Shown: in pieces, positions 8,523 through 17,184 of the stretch
Layout: every line of letters starts with the position of its first letter
Position numbering within the stretch: position 1 is the stretch's first letter
NCBI GenBank assembly: GCA_964574985.1
Contig: CAZNPH010000022.1
Span: 1-64,000, forward strand
DNA length: 64,000 nt
From: CAZNPH01 sp964574985
GTDB taxonomy: Bacteria; Bacteroidota; Bacteroidia; Bacteroidales; SM23-62
Reading direction: 5' to 3'
Program-made: the position numbers and the translations under genes
Notes under the pieces: model-generated
Told to the model about the DNA's origin: nothing
Databases searched by the model: none
Seen by the model: only the letters and a program-made list of their open reading frames with translations

Positions 8523-11500
8523 ATGAATTTTATTCACATTCAAATCAAGTTCAGAAGCATTTTTTATTGTGGTTTTCTGGCGCTGTCCCTGTTCAGTGGT
8601 TCTTCTGCCGTATCTCAAGTTGGAACCGGACTCCCTCATATACAAGTCATTGCACCGGATTTTCTTTGCGGGTATTCCGGTTTGCATTCTTTTGCCAGAG
8701 ATACAAACGGACTGGTATACGTATGCGGGGACAACAAGATTTTTCAGTACAATGGTCTGACATGGCAGACATTCATTCCCGGAGGCAGATGCATGCTTGC
8801 CCGCGGACCCTCCCGTGAAATTTATTACGCAGCCGGGGATACATGCGGCAAACTGATTACTGACCATTCTGGTAATGTATCGTTTGCACCTCTTTTCAGC
8901 ATCCCTTCCCATGGTCAGGAGAAACCTGAAGATATTGTTTTTCTTCATGTTACGGAAAACCGGATCATTTTTTCTGACCATCATACAATTTATTGCCGCG
9001 AAGGAGATACAACATACAGGGCAGCAGCTCTGCATCCCGGTACAAGTCTGGTTATATCAGGAGGAAGGGTTTTTATGAACGCCCCTTCCGGAAAGGTTTT
9101 CCAGGTTTCCTGTAAAGGATTCGTTGAATGCCAAGATCTGCATTTGCCGGATCATACCATCCAAAAGGTATTGCCTTTCGACCATACCGGCATCATGGTG
9201 AAATCCTCATCCGGTAAATTTTTTCTCCTGCCAAAAGATTCATCGCCGGTGCCAGTAAACCCCGCAGGCATTCCATCCTTTCTCCCGGATTATACATGCG
9301 GATGCAGGCTTTCCGAAAATCTTTATGCATTGGGGACATTGTCAGGCGGACTTTTGCTGACAGATGCCAAAGGAGGATTCGTCCGTAAGATCACAGAAAA
9401 CGAGGGCCTCTACAGCAACAGGATTACGGGTCTTTTCCCTGACAGCTCGGGAAATCTCTGGGCGCTGCATGGCCCCACTGTCAGCCGCCTGGAACTGCCC
9501 TCTGCATTTTCTTTTTTTGACCAGCGGATGCATTTGAGCGGACTCGTACGGTCGGTTGCGATATATGCAGGAGATCTGTACGCGGGGACCTCAAACGGAC
9601 TTTTTGTTTTGAAGTCGTTCTCTGTTGCCCGGAAAGGTATCCGGACCGGCTCCATGGATGGCAAATTCCACAGAGTGCCCGGGATCCCGGACAATTGCGT
9701 TTTTGTTGTATCCACGCCCCAGGCACTTCTGGCTTCAACAAAACAAGGGCTTTTCCGCGTCAGGCGATCCGGGACAAAGCATATCAGTGACCAGGTATTC
9801 TCCACCTGTTTTCACTCCATGCATCATCCCGGCATCCTGTTCCTTGGGAATGAAAAAGGAGTGTATGCCTTTTTTACTGAAGGGTCTTTATCGGAGAAGG
9901 AAAATCCTTTGATCCTCCACATGACAGATCATCCGGTGAAATCGCTCAGCACCAGTAAAAGCAATAAACTCTGGGTCCTGACGGCGGACACCCCAAAGCT
10001 GATCCGTTTGTCCTTTGCAGGTGACCTGAACGGCCCGGTCAATGCCGACCGTTATGGCCTTCAGGCCATTGCCGGCGGGAACCATCATCAAATGAGCCTT
10101 TTTTCCACTTCCAACCGGACTTTCCTGTCATCAGGTGCAAAATTCTACCGGTTCGATTCGGAGAACAATGCGTTCGAACAAGACACCCTAATACACTTCA
10201 TCCCCCCGGATTCCGGTCCCGTACGCTTATTGGCAAGGGCCGGTCCGGATGACAATTTGTGGATCTGGATCATTCATCCGGAAAGCGGGAAAAAAGCGCT
10301 TTACCTGCTGCGTTGTCCGGACAACGGAAGATACGAAACGGAAGAAATCAACTACCAAAGACTGGACAGATACAATATCGCCTGTATCTGTCCCGGACCA
10401 GGCGAAAAAGTATGGCTGGGCGGCCAGCAGGGCATTATACGGTATAACCACCGGGGAAGACATATCCGGGTCCCCCGCTTCAGGACAATCATCACCAGGG
10501 CATACATCCTGAAGGAACCGGGATTATCAGGTCAGGACAATCTGGTCATGTTACACCCGGGCCCCGGGGCAACAACGGAACTGGATCATGTCCGGAATTC
10601 CATTGGATTTGAATTTATTTCCACTGCTTTCAACCGGGAAACACCTGCATTTCAGTATATGCTGGAGGGATTTGATCCCGGATGGTCGATGCCCGCGGTA
10701 GATCATTTCGTGGAATATACCGGATTGCAGCCGGGCAAATATCTTTTCAAAGTAAGAAGCAGTGATGTATATGGCAACCGTTCGGAAAGCGCATCTTTCA
10801 GTTTCACCATTTCTGCACCTTTTTACTCTTCCTGGTGGGCCATCGTCATTTATTGCATCGCGGGGTTTTTAATTGCTTTCCTGATATTTAAATGGAGATC
10901 ATTCCGTTTGCTTCAGGAAAAATATCAGCTTGAAGAAATGGTCAATCAGCGCACGGCAGAATTGCTCAGGGAAAAAGAAAAAACCGACAAGCTCCTGGCC
11001 AATATACTCCCCAAAGGAACGGCAGACGAACTTAAACTGAAGGGCAGGGCCAGCAGCAAGAAGTTTGAATTGGTAACTGTTTTGTTTGCCGACATTCAGG
11101 GTTTTACCAAAATAGCCGAACAGATGAACCCGGATAACCTGATCGACCAGCTGGACCGGTTTTATTTTCATTTTGATTCGGTGGTTGGAAAATACAATAT
11201 CGAAAAGATCAAGACCATTGGCGATGCGTATATGGCTGCAGGGGGAATTCCCCGGAAAAACCGCACCAATCCTGTGGAAGTGGTTCTCGCCGCCCTGGAA
11301 ATGCAGAACTATATGAAAGAACTCAAATCCAAAAATGCCGATATATGGGACTTGCGTATCGGTATTCATACGGGCAAGGTGATTGCCGGAGTGATCGGTC
11401 ATAAAAAGCTGTCATATGATATCTGGGGTGATACGGTCAACGTAGCCAGCAGGATGGAGAGCTCCGGGGAACCCGGGAAAGTCAATATCTCTGAGAATAC

Positions 11501-12236
11501 CTATGAGCTTGTCCACGAATTTTTCGTTTGCAAGCACAGGGGGAAAATGCCGGTCAAATACAAGGGCGATATCGATATGTACTTTGTGGAAGGGATCCGT
11601 CCCGAACTGGCAACCGATCTGAAAGAACTTCCCAACAAGGATTTTTTTATCCGTTTACAGTTGGTCCATCTTGAGGATCTTGAGGAATTCATCCTCGACA
11701 AACTGGAAAAGGAATTGCCTGAAAACCTGTATTTTCACAATGCCGAACATTCCCGGCATGTTTATACCATGGCTGAATTGCTGGGAAGGGCTGAAGGGAT
11801 CAACGGAGAAGACATGCTGGTCCTCAGAACCGCAGCACTTCTTCACGATATCGGATACATCGACCATTACCGGGATCATGAAAAAAGATCGGCTGAAATG
11901 GCCCGGGAAATTTTGCCCTCATACGGATATTCTGAAGAACAGATTGAACAGGTCTGCAAAATCATCATGGCCACACGGATGCCGCCTCAGCCGGAATCCC
12001 TGCTGGAAAAGATCATCTGTGATGCCAACATGGACCATCTGGGCAGGATTGATCTGCCGGAAGTTTCCGAACGTCTTTTCAGGGAAATGAAAGAACATGA
12101 CCTGATCGGATCAAAAAAAGAATGGATCAGATTCCAAACCGGTTTTCTCCGGGAGTACGATTTTTTTACCGGTACTGCAAAGAAACTCAGAGAAGTTACC
12201 CGGGAAGAACAGATCAAAAAAATTCAATCTTCCTGA
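8523..12236 (+). CDS. Membrane sensor: beta-propeller - Y_Y_Y - TM - class III adenylate cyclase - HD domain
   Basis: The product has 1,237 residues. The frame is open far upstream, but that part is antisense to usp and rdgB. ATG 8523 precedes a signal peptide (IFYCGFLALSLFSGSSAVSQ) and is the sensible start. An extracytoplasmic propeller covers about 35-680, a Y_Y_Y domain about 685-765 (LEGFDPGWS...LQPGKYLFKVRS), a TM helix about 768-790 and a signalling coiled coil about 800-840. The cyclase domain (about 845-1020) shows FADIQGF metal-binding, KIKTIGDAYMAA and YDIWGDTVNVASRM. The Lys and Asp in the last two are the adenine-specifying residues, so ATP rather than GTP is the likely substrate. 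The C-terminal HD domain (about 1060-1180) has AEHSRH, LLHDIGY and ICDANMDH, a complete metal-binding set. The sensed ligand and the HD substrate are unknown. Confidence 0.9.
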   Translation: MNFIHIQIKFRSIFYCGFLALSLFSGSSAVSQVGTGLPHIQVIAPDFLCGYSGLHSFARDTNGLVYVCGDNKIFQYNGLTWQTFIPGGRCMLARGPSREIYYAAGDTCGKLITDHSGNVSFAPLFSIPSHGQEKPEDIVFLHVTENRIIFSDHHTIYCREGDTTYRAAALHPGTSLVISGGRVFMNAPSGKVFQVSCKGFVECQDLHLPDHTIQKVLPFDHTGIMVKSSSGKFFLLPKDSSPVPVNPAGIPSFLPDYTCGCRLSENLYALGTLSGGLLLTDAKGGFVRKITENEGLYSNRITGLFPDSSGNLWALHGPTVSRLELPSAFSFFDQRMHLSGLVRSVAIYAGDLYAGTSNGLFVLKSFSVARKGIRTGSMDGKFHRVPGIPDNCVFVVSTPQALLASTKQGLFRVRRSGTKHISDQVFSTCFHSMHHPGILFLGNEKGVYAFFTEGSLSEKENPLILHMTDHPVKSLSTSKSNKLWVLTADTPKLIRLSFAGDLNGPVNADRYGLQAIAGGNHHQMSLFSTSNRTFLSSGAKFYRFDSENNAFEQDTLIHFIPPDSGPVRLLARAGPDDNLWIWIIHPESGKKALYLLRCPDNGRYETEEINYQRLDRYNIACICPGPGEKVWLGGQQGIIRYNHRGRHIRVPRFRTIITRAYILKEPGLSGQDNLVMLHPGPGATTELDHVRNSIGFEFISTAFNRETPAFQYMLEGFDPGWSMPAVDHFVEYTGLQPGKYLFKVRSSDVYGNRSESASFSFTISAPFYSSWWAIVIYCIAGFLIAFLIFKWRSFRLLQEKYQLEEMVNQRTAELLREKEKTDKLLANILPKGTADELKLKGRASSKKFELVTVLFADIQGFTKIAEQMNPDNLIDQLDRFYFHFDSVVGKYNIEKIKTIGDAYMAAGGIPRKNRTNPVEVVLAALEMQNYMKELKSKNADIWDLRIGIHTGKVIAGVIGHKKLSYDIWGDTVNVASRMESSGEPGKVNISENTYELVHEFFVCKHRGKMPVKYKGDIDMYFVEGIRPELATDLKELPNKDFFIRLQLVHLEDLEEFILDKLEKELPENLYFHNAEHSRHVYTMAELLGRAEGINGEDMLVLRTAALLHDIGYIDHYRDHEKRSAEMAREILPSYGYSEEQIEQVCKIIMATRMPPQPESLLEKIICDANMDHLGRIDLPEVSERLFREMKEHDLIGSKKEWIRFQTGFLREYDFFTGTAKKLREVTREEQIKKIQSS

Positions 12237-12266
12237 TTTGTAATTTTATACAACATTCATAATTTA

Positions 12267-12297
12267 TTGCCAGGTTTGAATAAACTGGGTACATTTA
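12267..12297 (+). promoter_or_regulatory. Candidate promoter of ilvE operon
   Basis: TTG (12267-12269), 20 nt, then TACATTTA (12290-12297), one mismatch from TAnnTTTG. It lies 27 bp upstream of the ilvE start and could drive the ilvE-ftsX-DUF3098-uppP-truB run. Confidence 0.4.
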
Positions 12298-12324
12298 CCC
12301 TCAGGATGCACCAAAACATGAAAA

Positions 12325-13344
12325 ATGAAAAAAATTGACTGGAAAAAACTTCCTTTCGGCTATATGAAGACCGCTTGTAATGTCCGAATCCATTACCAGA
12401 ACGGGAAATGGGGGAAAATCCGGACCACTTCTTCGGAATTCATCGATCTTCATATAGCCTCAACCAGTCTTCATTACGGGCAGGAAGCCTTTGAGGGAAT
12501 GAAAGCCTACATGGGAAAGGATGGTAAGATCAGGGTATTCCGGTGGAAAGACAATGCATCCAGACTCATTGATTCCGCCCGGGGGATCCTCATGCCCGAA
12601 GTACCGGAGGATCTGTTTTTTGAAGCCATTTCCACGGCGGTGAAAAAAAACAAAAAATTTATCCCACCATACGGAACCGGTGCAACATTGTATATCAGGC
12701 CTTTGCTTATCGGATCGGACCCCGGTCTGGGCGTAAAACCGGCCAAAGAATATGTTTTTCTGGTGTTTGTCACCCCGGTCGGTCCTTATTTCAAGCAAGG
12801 ATTCAAGCCCGTGGACATGATGATCTGCCGGGGACATGACCGGGCCGCTCCCCTGGGTACAGGGAACATAAAAGTGGGGGGCAACTACGCGGCAAGCCTG
12901 ATTTCCCTTAAGGAAGCATATGAAAAAGGATATTCCACGGTGATCTACCTGGATGCCGTCCAAAAAAAATATATTGATGAGTGCGGTCCGGCCAATTTTT
13001 TTGGCATCAAGGAAAATACGTACATCACACCGGATTCAAAAACAATTCTGCCCTCCATCACAAATAAGAGTTTGATCCGGCTTGCCAAAGAAGCCGGGAT
13101 GAACATCGAGGTCAGGCCGGTACATATTGATGAACTGGACACTTTTGAGGAAGCCGGGGCATGTGGTACGGCCGCGGTGATCAGTCCGATCGGCAGGATC
13201 GTCGATCCTGAACAGAACCGGGAATACCTGTACAGCAAAGACGGCAAACCCGGGAAAATATGTAAAAAGCTTTACAATAAATTGACCGGAATCCAATTCG
13301 GCGATGAACCGGATCCGTACAACTGGATCACTGTCATCGAATAA
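12325..13344 (+). CDS. ilvE: Branched-chain amino acid aminotransferase
   Basis: This PLP-dependent fold IV enzyme transfers amino groups between glutamate and the 2-oxo acids of valine, leucine and isoleucine. The 339-residue length is typical of the longer IlvE group. Signals are the start motif HYGQEAFEGMKAY with the substrate loop, YIRPLLIG, the PLP Schiff-base lysine at about K183 in GNIKVGGNYAAS, DECGPANFFG, and CGTAAVISPIG for the cofactor phosphate. ATG 12325 was chosen because the ATG 7 bp upstream runs into a stop after six codons. It is followed by ftsX after 18 bp. Confidence 0.95.
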   Translation: MKKIDWKKLPFGYMKTACNVRIHYQNGKWGKIRTTSSEFIDLHIASTSLHYGQEAFEGMKAYMGKDGKIRVFRWKDNASRLIDSARGILMPEVPEDLFFEAISTAVKKNKKFIPPYGTGATLYIRPLLIGSDPGLGVKPAKEYVFLVFVTPVGPYFKQGFKPVDMMICRGHDRAAPLGTGNIKVGGNYAASLISLKEAYEKGYSTVIYLDAVQKKYIDECGPANFFGIKENTYITPDSKTILPSITNKSLIRLAKEAGMNIEVRPVHIDELDTFEEAGACGTAAVISPIGRIVDPEQNREYLYSKDGKPGKICKKLYNKLTGIQFGDEPDPYNWITVIE

Positions 13345-13362
13345 ACCGGGGAGTTTCACCCT

Positions 13363-14244
13363 ATGGGAAAACGCAAAGAATCCAGCATAACCAAAAGAAA
13401 ACTCAGAAGTTCCTATCTGACTTCGATCATCAGCATTTCACTGGTGCTTTTTCTGCTCGGACTTGTTGGATTGCTGATCCTCAATGCCAAGAGCCTTTCG
13501 GATTACGTAAAGGAGAACATTGGTTTTACCATCATACTGAACGACAATATTAAAGAAGTCGACATCATCCGCCTGCAGAAAAATCTGGATGCCCGGAAAT
13601 ATGTCAAATCAACCGATTTCGTCACCAAGGAGGAAGCCGCTGCTGAATTGATGGAGGAACTCGGGGAAAATTTCATAGATTTCCTCGGATACAATCCATT
13701 GGGCAATTCAATTGAAGTGAGGTTCTACGCTGCCTATGCAAATCCGGACAGCATTGCTTTGATCGAGAATGAGATCCTTGATCATGAAGGGATCAAAGAA
13801 GTTTTTTACCAGAAATCACTGGTACACCTGGTCAATGAGAATGTTAAAAAAATCGGTTTGACCATCTTCATATTCAGCATTTTGCTTTTTCTTATTGCCG
13901 TTGCCCTGATCAACAACACCATCCGGCTATCTGTGTATTCCAAAAGATTTCTGATCAATACCATGAAACTGGTCGGAGCCACACAATCTTTTATCAGAAG
14001 ACCCTTTTTGAAAAAAAGCGCCGTTCACGGCATCTACGCGTCCCTGATCGCCATCATCCTTCTGCTGGGTGTAATATACCTCGCACGCCAGGAACTTATG
14101 GATATTATCAGTTTCAGGGATGCTGACATCCTGGGAATACTTTTTCTCAACGTTCTTGTCCTGGGCATTGTCATTAACTGGATTTCTACTTTCTTTGCAG
14201 TGCATAAATATCTGAAGCTGGATTCCGACCAGCTTTATTATTAA
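13363..14244 (+). CDS. ftsX: Cell division protein FtsX
   Basis: FtsX is the membrane partner of the ATPase FtsE and controls peptidoglycan hydrolases at the division site. The 293-residue protein has a short basic cytoplasmic N-terminus, TM1 (about 22-43), an extracytoplasmic domain (about 45-165) with the FTIILNDNI and GYNPLGNSIEVRF signals of the family, and three more TM helices (about 167-190, 222-243, 260-280). The loop KLVGATQSFIRRPFL is the characteristic coupling helix segment. FtsE is not adjacent, which is usual for this gene order in Bacteroidota. It precedes DUF3098 with an 11-bp gap. Confidence 0.95.
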   Translation: MGKRKESSITKRKLRSSYLTSIISISLVLFLLGLVGLLILNAKSLSDYVKENIGFTIILNDNIKEVDIIRLQKNLDARKYVKSTDFVTKEEAAAELMEELGENFIDFLGYNPLGNSIEVRFYAAYANPDSIALIENEILDHEGIKEVFYQKSLVHLVNENVKKIGLTIFIFSILLFLIAVALINNTIRLSVYSKRFLINTMKLVGATQSFIRRPFLKKSAVHGIYASLIAIILLLGVIYLARQELMDIISFRDADILGILFLNVLVLGIVINWISTFFAVHKYLKLDSDQLYY

Positions 14245-14255
14245 ATCCAAGCATC

Positions 14256-14513
14256 ATGGCAAAATTCAAGAAAAAAACGGACCCGGAAACAGACTTTCCT
14301 CTCGGAAAAGAGAACTATATTCTTTTGATCGTCGGTTTTTTGATCATTGTGGTTGGATTCGCCTTGATGATCGGCGGCAAATCGGATGATCCCAATGTAT
14401 TTAATCCTGATATCTTCAGTTTCAGGCGGATCACCCTGGCACCCGTTATCGTTCTTTTTGGTTTTGCTTTTGAGATCTGGGCTATTATGAAAAAACCCGG
14501 GGGCAAGGAATAA
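14256..14513 (+). CDS. DUF3098 family small membrane protein
   Basis: This 85-residue protein has two predicted TM helices (about 25-44 and 60-77) around a short loop containing GGKSDDPNVFNPDIFSFRR, followed by a lysine-rich C-terminus. The sequence and its position between ftsX and uppP match DUF3098, a small family that I know only from Bacteroidota. Function is unknown. The tight operon spacing (11 bp before, 5 bp after) suggests a role in envelope growth or division. Confidence 0.88.
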   Translation: MAKFKKKTDPETDFPLGKENYILLIVGFLIIVVGFALMIGGKSDDPNVFNPDIFSFRRITLAPVIVLFGFAFEIWAIMKKPGGKE

Positions 14514-14518
14514 TTCTC

Positions 14519-15316
14519 ATGAATTGGTTCGAAGCACTGATCCTGGGCATCATCCAGGGACTTACGGAATTCCTGCCGGTAAGCAGCAGCGGGCACCTTG
14601 AACTTGGGAGATTTCTTCTCAACCACCGGGGTGAACAAAATCTTTATTTTGCCGTAGTGGTACATGGAGCAACCGTATTAAGCACCATTGCCGTATTTTA
14701 CAAGGATATTGCGGATATCCTCCGGGGGATGATGCGTTTTCAATGGAACGAGTCGACTTTATACGGATTGAAGATCGTGGCTTCCATGATCCCGGTGGTG
14801 CTGGTGGGGATATTTCTTTCCGGTGAGGTTGAAAAGTTCTTTGCCGGAAGGGTTGTTTTCGTGGGGAGTATGCTTCTGATCACGGCACTTTTACTTACCG
14901 CGGGGCATTTTGTTCCCGAAAAGAAGAAACCGGTGAATTTTTTCCATGCCATGATCATCGGAACGGCACAGGCATTTGCTGTCCTTCCGGGAATTTCCAG
15001 ATCAGGGGCCACCATAGCGACCGGACTCATGCTGGGCAATAAGCGAGGGGAGGTGGCCAGATTCTCATTTTTGATGGTTATTCTCCCCATCATCGGGGCC
15101 AATGCAAGAGATCTTATTTCAGGTTCATTCATGGCCGGTACAGAGATAAAATCCGGTGTCCTGTTTACCGGATTCCTGGCTGCATTTGTATCCGGGTTTC
15201 TGGCCTGCCGCTGGATGGTGGCCCTGGTAAAAAGGGGCAAATTGATACATTTTGCCATATATTGTCTTATTGCAGGCATCGCAGCAATTATAAGCGGGAT
15301 ATTGATTTATGACTGA
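14519..15316 (+). CDS. uppP: Undecaprenyl-diphosphate phosphatase UppP (BacA)
   Basis: This integral membrane enzyme dephosphorylates undecaprenyl pyrophosphate and regenerates the lipid carrier for peptidoglycan and O-polysaccharide synthesis. The 265-residue length is normal. Catalytic motifs are visible: GIIQGLTEFLPVSSSGHLEL (about 10-29) and the phosphate-binding PGISRSGATI (about 159-168). About eight hydrophobic helices are evident. Its 3' end overlaps truB by 8 bp, indicating translational coupling. Confidence 0.96.
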   Translation: MNWFEALILGIIQGLTEFLPVSSSGHLELGRFLLNHRGEQNLYFAVVVHGATVLSTIAVFYKDIADILRGMMRFQWNESTLYGLKIVASMIPVVLVGIFLSGEVEKFFAGRVVFVGSMLLITALLLTAGHFVPEKKKPVNFFHAMIIGTAQAFAVLPGISRSGATIATGLMLGNKRGEVARFSFLMVILPIIGANARDLISGSFMAGTEIKSGVLFTGFLAAFVSGFLACRWMVALVKRGKLIHFAIYCLIAGIAAIISGILIYD

Positions 15317-16016
15317 GCGAACAGCCAACAAATTTCAGGAAGGGCAGATCATTCTGATCAACAAAGACAGGGACTGGTCTTCATTTGATGTGGTCAAGAA
15401 AATCCGCAATCTGATCACCCGTTATACCGGACAGGCCAGGATAAAGGTTGGCCACGCGGGTACTTTGGATCCGCTGGCGACCGGACTCATGATTGTCTGC
15501 ACGGGAAAAGAAACCAAAAACATCGAAAAATACCAGAACATGGAAAAAGAATATCTGACCATTATATGCCTGGGGAAAACCACGCCTTCCCATGACCTGG
15601 AAACGGATGTTGACCGGGAATACCCGGTGGACCATATTACCTGTCAGCTTTTGAAGGAAAAACTGCGGGATTTCCAGGGACCGGTAATACAGGCCCCACC
15701 GGTTTTTTCTGCCAAAAAAATGGGCGGTACCAGGGCATATCATATGGCCAGGAAAGGCATCCGTGTCAGTATTGAACCGGTAAAGGTTTTCATCAGGGAA
15801 CTGGAACTGGTATCATATAATCCCCCGCTTGCGGAAATCAGGATCATCTGCAGCAAGGGAACCTACATCCGTTCCCTGGCAAGGGATCTGGGGATTGCTT
15901 TAGACTCCGGGGCCCATATTGTATCATTAAAGCGCACCGCCATTGGACCTTATAAACTTTCAGACGCCATGAACATTGGATTTTTTGAGAAAAAATTGAA
16001 ATATTTGCAACCTTAA
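15309..16016 (+). CDS. truB: tRNA pseudouridine(55) synthase TruB
   Basis: TruB isomerises U55 in the T-loop of tRNAs. The 235-residue protein opens with GQIILINKDRDWSSFDVV and carries the catalytic motif HAGTLDPLATG with the nucleophile at about D54. KGTYIRSLARDLG in the C-terminal half is another family signature. The C-terminus is short and lacks a PUA-like extension, as in many Bacteroidota. The gene overlaps uppP by 8 bp. Confidence 0.95.
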   Translation: MTERTANKFQEGQIILINKDRDWSSFDVVKKIRNLITRYTGQARIKVGHAGTLDPLATGLMIVCTGKETKNIEKYQNMEKEYLTIICLGKTTPSHDLETDVDREYPVDHITCQLLKEKLRDFQGPVIQAPPVFSAKKMGGTRAYHMARKGIRVSIEPVKVFIRELELVSYNPPLAEIRIICSKGTYIRSLARDLGIALDSGAHIVSLKRTAIGPYKLSDAMNIGFFEKKLKYLQP

Positions 16017-16065
16017 TTCAGTTACTTCGTATAAAGGGACTCTGTTTCACTTTCCCGGAACTTCA

Positions 16066-16095
16066 TTGAGGTCATCATTTTATAATTGATCTTTG
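16066..16095 (+). promoter_or_regulatory. Candidate promoter of queA
   Basis: TTG (16066-16068), 19 nt, then GATCTTTG (16088-16095), one mismatch at the first base from TAnnTTTG. It lies in the 102-bp gap between truB and queA. Confidence 0.35.
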
Positions 16096-16118
16096 TTTAA
16101 TTTAATGAATTGTTATAA

Positions 16119-17168
16119 ATGAAATTATCCCAGTATAAATTCAATCTTCCGCCGAATCTCATTGCCAAATATCCTGCCAGGAACCGTGACGAATCACGTT
16201 TGATGGTCCTTTACAGAGACAAACAGAAAATCGAGCATATAAATTTCAAGGATATCCTTGAATATTTTCATGAAAAAGATGTTCTGGTATTCAACAACAC
16301 AAAGGTATTTCCTGCCAGGCTTTTTGGGAACAAGGAAAAAACCGGAGCCGAGATCGAAGTTTTTTTGCTGAGGGAATTGAACTGCGAACAGCGGCTGTGG
16401 GATGTACTGGTGGATCCGGCAAGGAAAATCCGGATCGGCAACAAGCTGTATTTTGGAGATGAAGAAATGCTGGTTGCCGAAGTGATCGACAATACCACTT
16501 CAAGGGGAAGGACCTTGAGATTCCTTTATGACGGAGATTACGAAGAATTCAAAAAAACCCTTTACAAACTGGGGGAAACTCCACTTCCCAAATTCATTGA
16601 CAGGGAAGTGGAACCCGAGGACCGGAACCGTTATCAAACCATATTTGCCCGGCATGAAGGAGCCGTTGCAGCTCCTACTGCAGGAATGCATTTCAGTCGT
16701 CAACTGGTTAAAAGGCTGGAAATCAAAGACGTTGAATTTGCTTTCATTACCCTTCACATCGGCCTGGGAAATTTTCGTTCGGTGGATGTTGAAGATCTTA
16801 CCAAGCACAAAATGGACTCCGAGAGGATCATCATCGGGGAAGAAGCAGTAAAGACCGTCAACAGTGCCAAAAACAGGAAAAATAATATTTGTGCCGTGGG
16901 GACCACGGTTCTCCGCACACTTGAGAGTTCAGTCTCCACTACAGGTTACCTGAAAGAATATGATGGCTGGACCAATAAATTCATTTTTCCGCCGTATGAA
17001 TTCAAGATTCCCGACATGATGATTTCAAATTTCCATCTGCCGTTTTCCACACTACTCATGACCGTATCTGCATTCGCAGGTTATGATTTTACCATGAAGG
17101 CATACAAAGAAGCGGTCAGGCAGAAATACAAGTTCGGAACCTATGGAGATGCCATGCTGATCCTTTAA
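16119..17168 (+). CDS. queA: S-adenosylmethionine:tRNA ribosyltransferase-isomerase QueA
   Basis: QueA transfers the ribosyl part of SAM to preQ1 in tRNA to form epoxyqueuosine. The 349-residue length fits the family. Signatures include the start LSQYKFNLPPNLIAKYPA, the phrase VLVFNNTKVFPARLFG, GAEIEVFLLRE, GAVAAPTAGMHFS and LHIGLGNFRSV. KYKFGTYGDAMLI closes the protein as expected. It follows truB after 102 bp and precedes the GH3-like gene by 16 bp. The two RNA-modification genes next to each other reflect common Bacteroidota synteny. Confidence 0.96.
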   Translation: MKLSQYKFNLPPNLIAKYPARNRDESRLMVLYRDKQKIEHINFKDILEYFHEKDVLVFNNTKVFPARLFGNKEKTGAEIEVFLLRELNCEQRLWDVLVDPARKIRIGNKLYFGDEEMLVAEVIDNTTSRGRTLRFLYDGDYEEFKKTLYKLGETPLPKFIDREVEPEDRNRYQTIFARHEGAVAAPTAGMHFSRQLVKRLEIKDVEFAFITLHIGLGNFRSVDVEDLTKHKMDSERIIIGEEAVKTVNSAKNRKNNICAVGTTVLRTLESSVSTTGYLKEYDGWTNKFIFPPYEFKIPDMMISNFHLPFSTLLMTVSAFAGYDFTMKAYKEAVRQKYKFGTYGDAMLIL

Positions 17169-17184
17169 GTGAAAGTTTATATTT

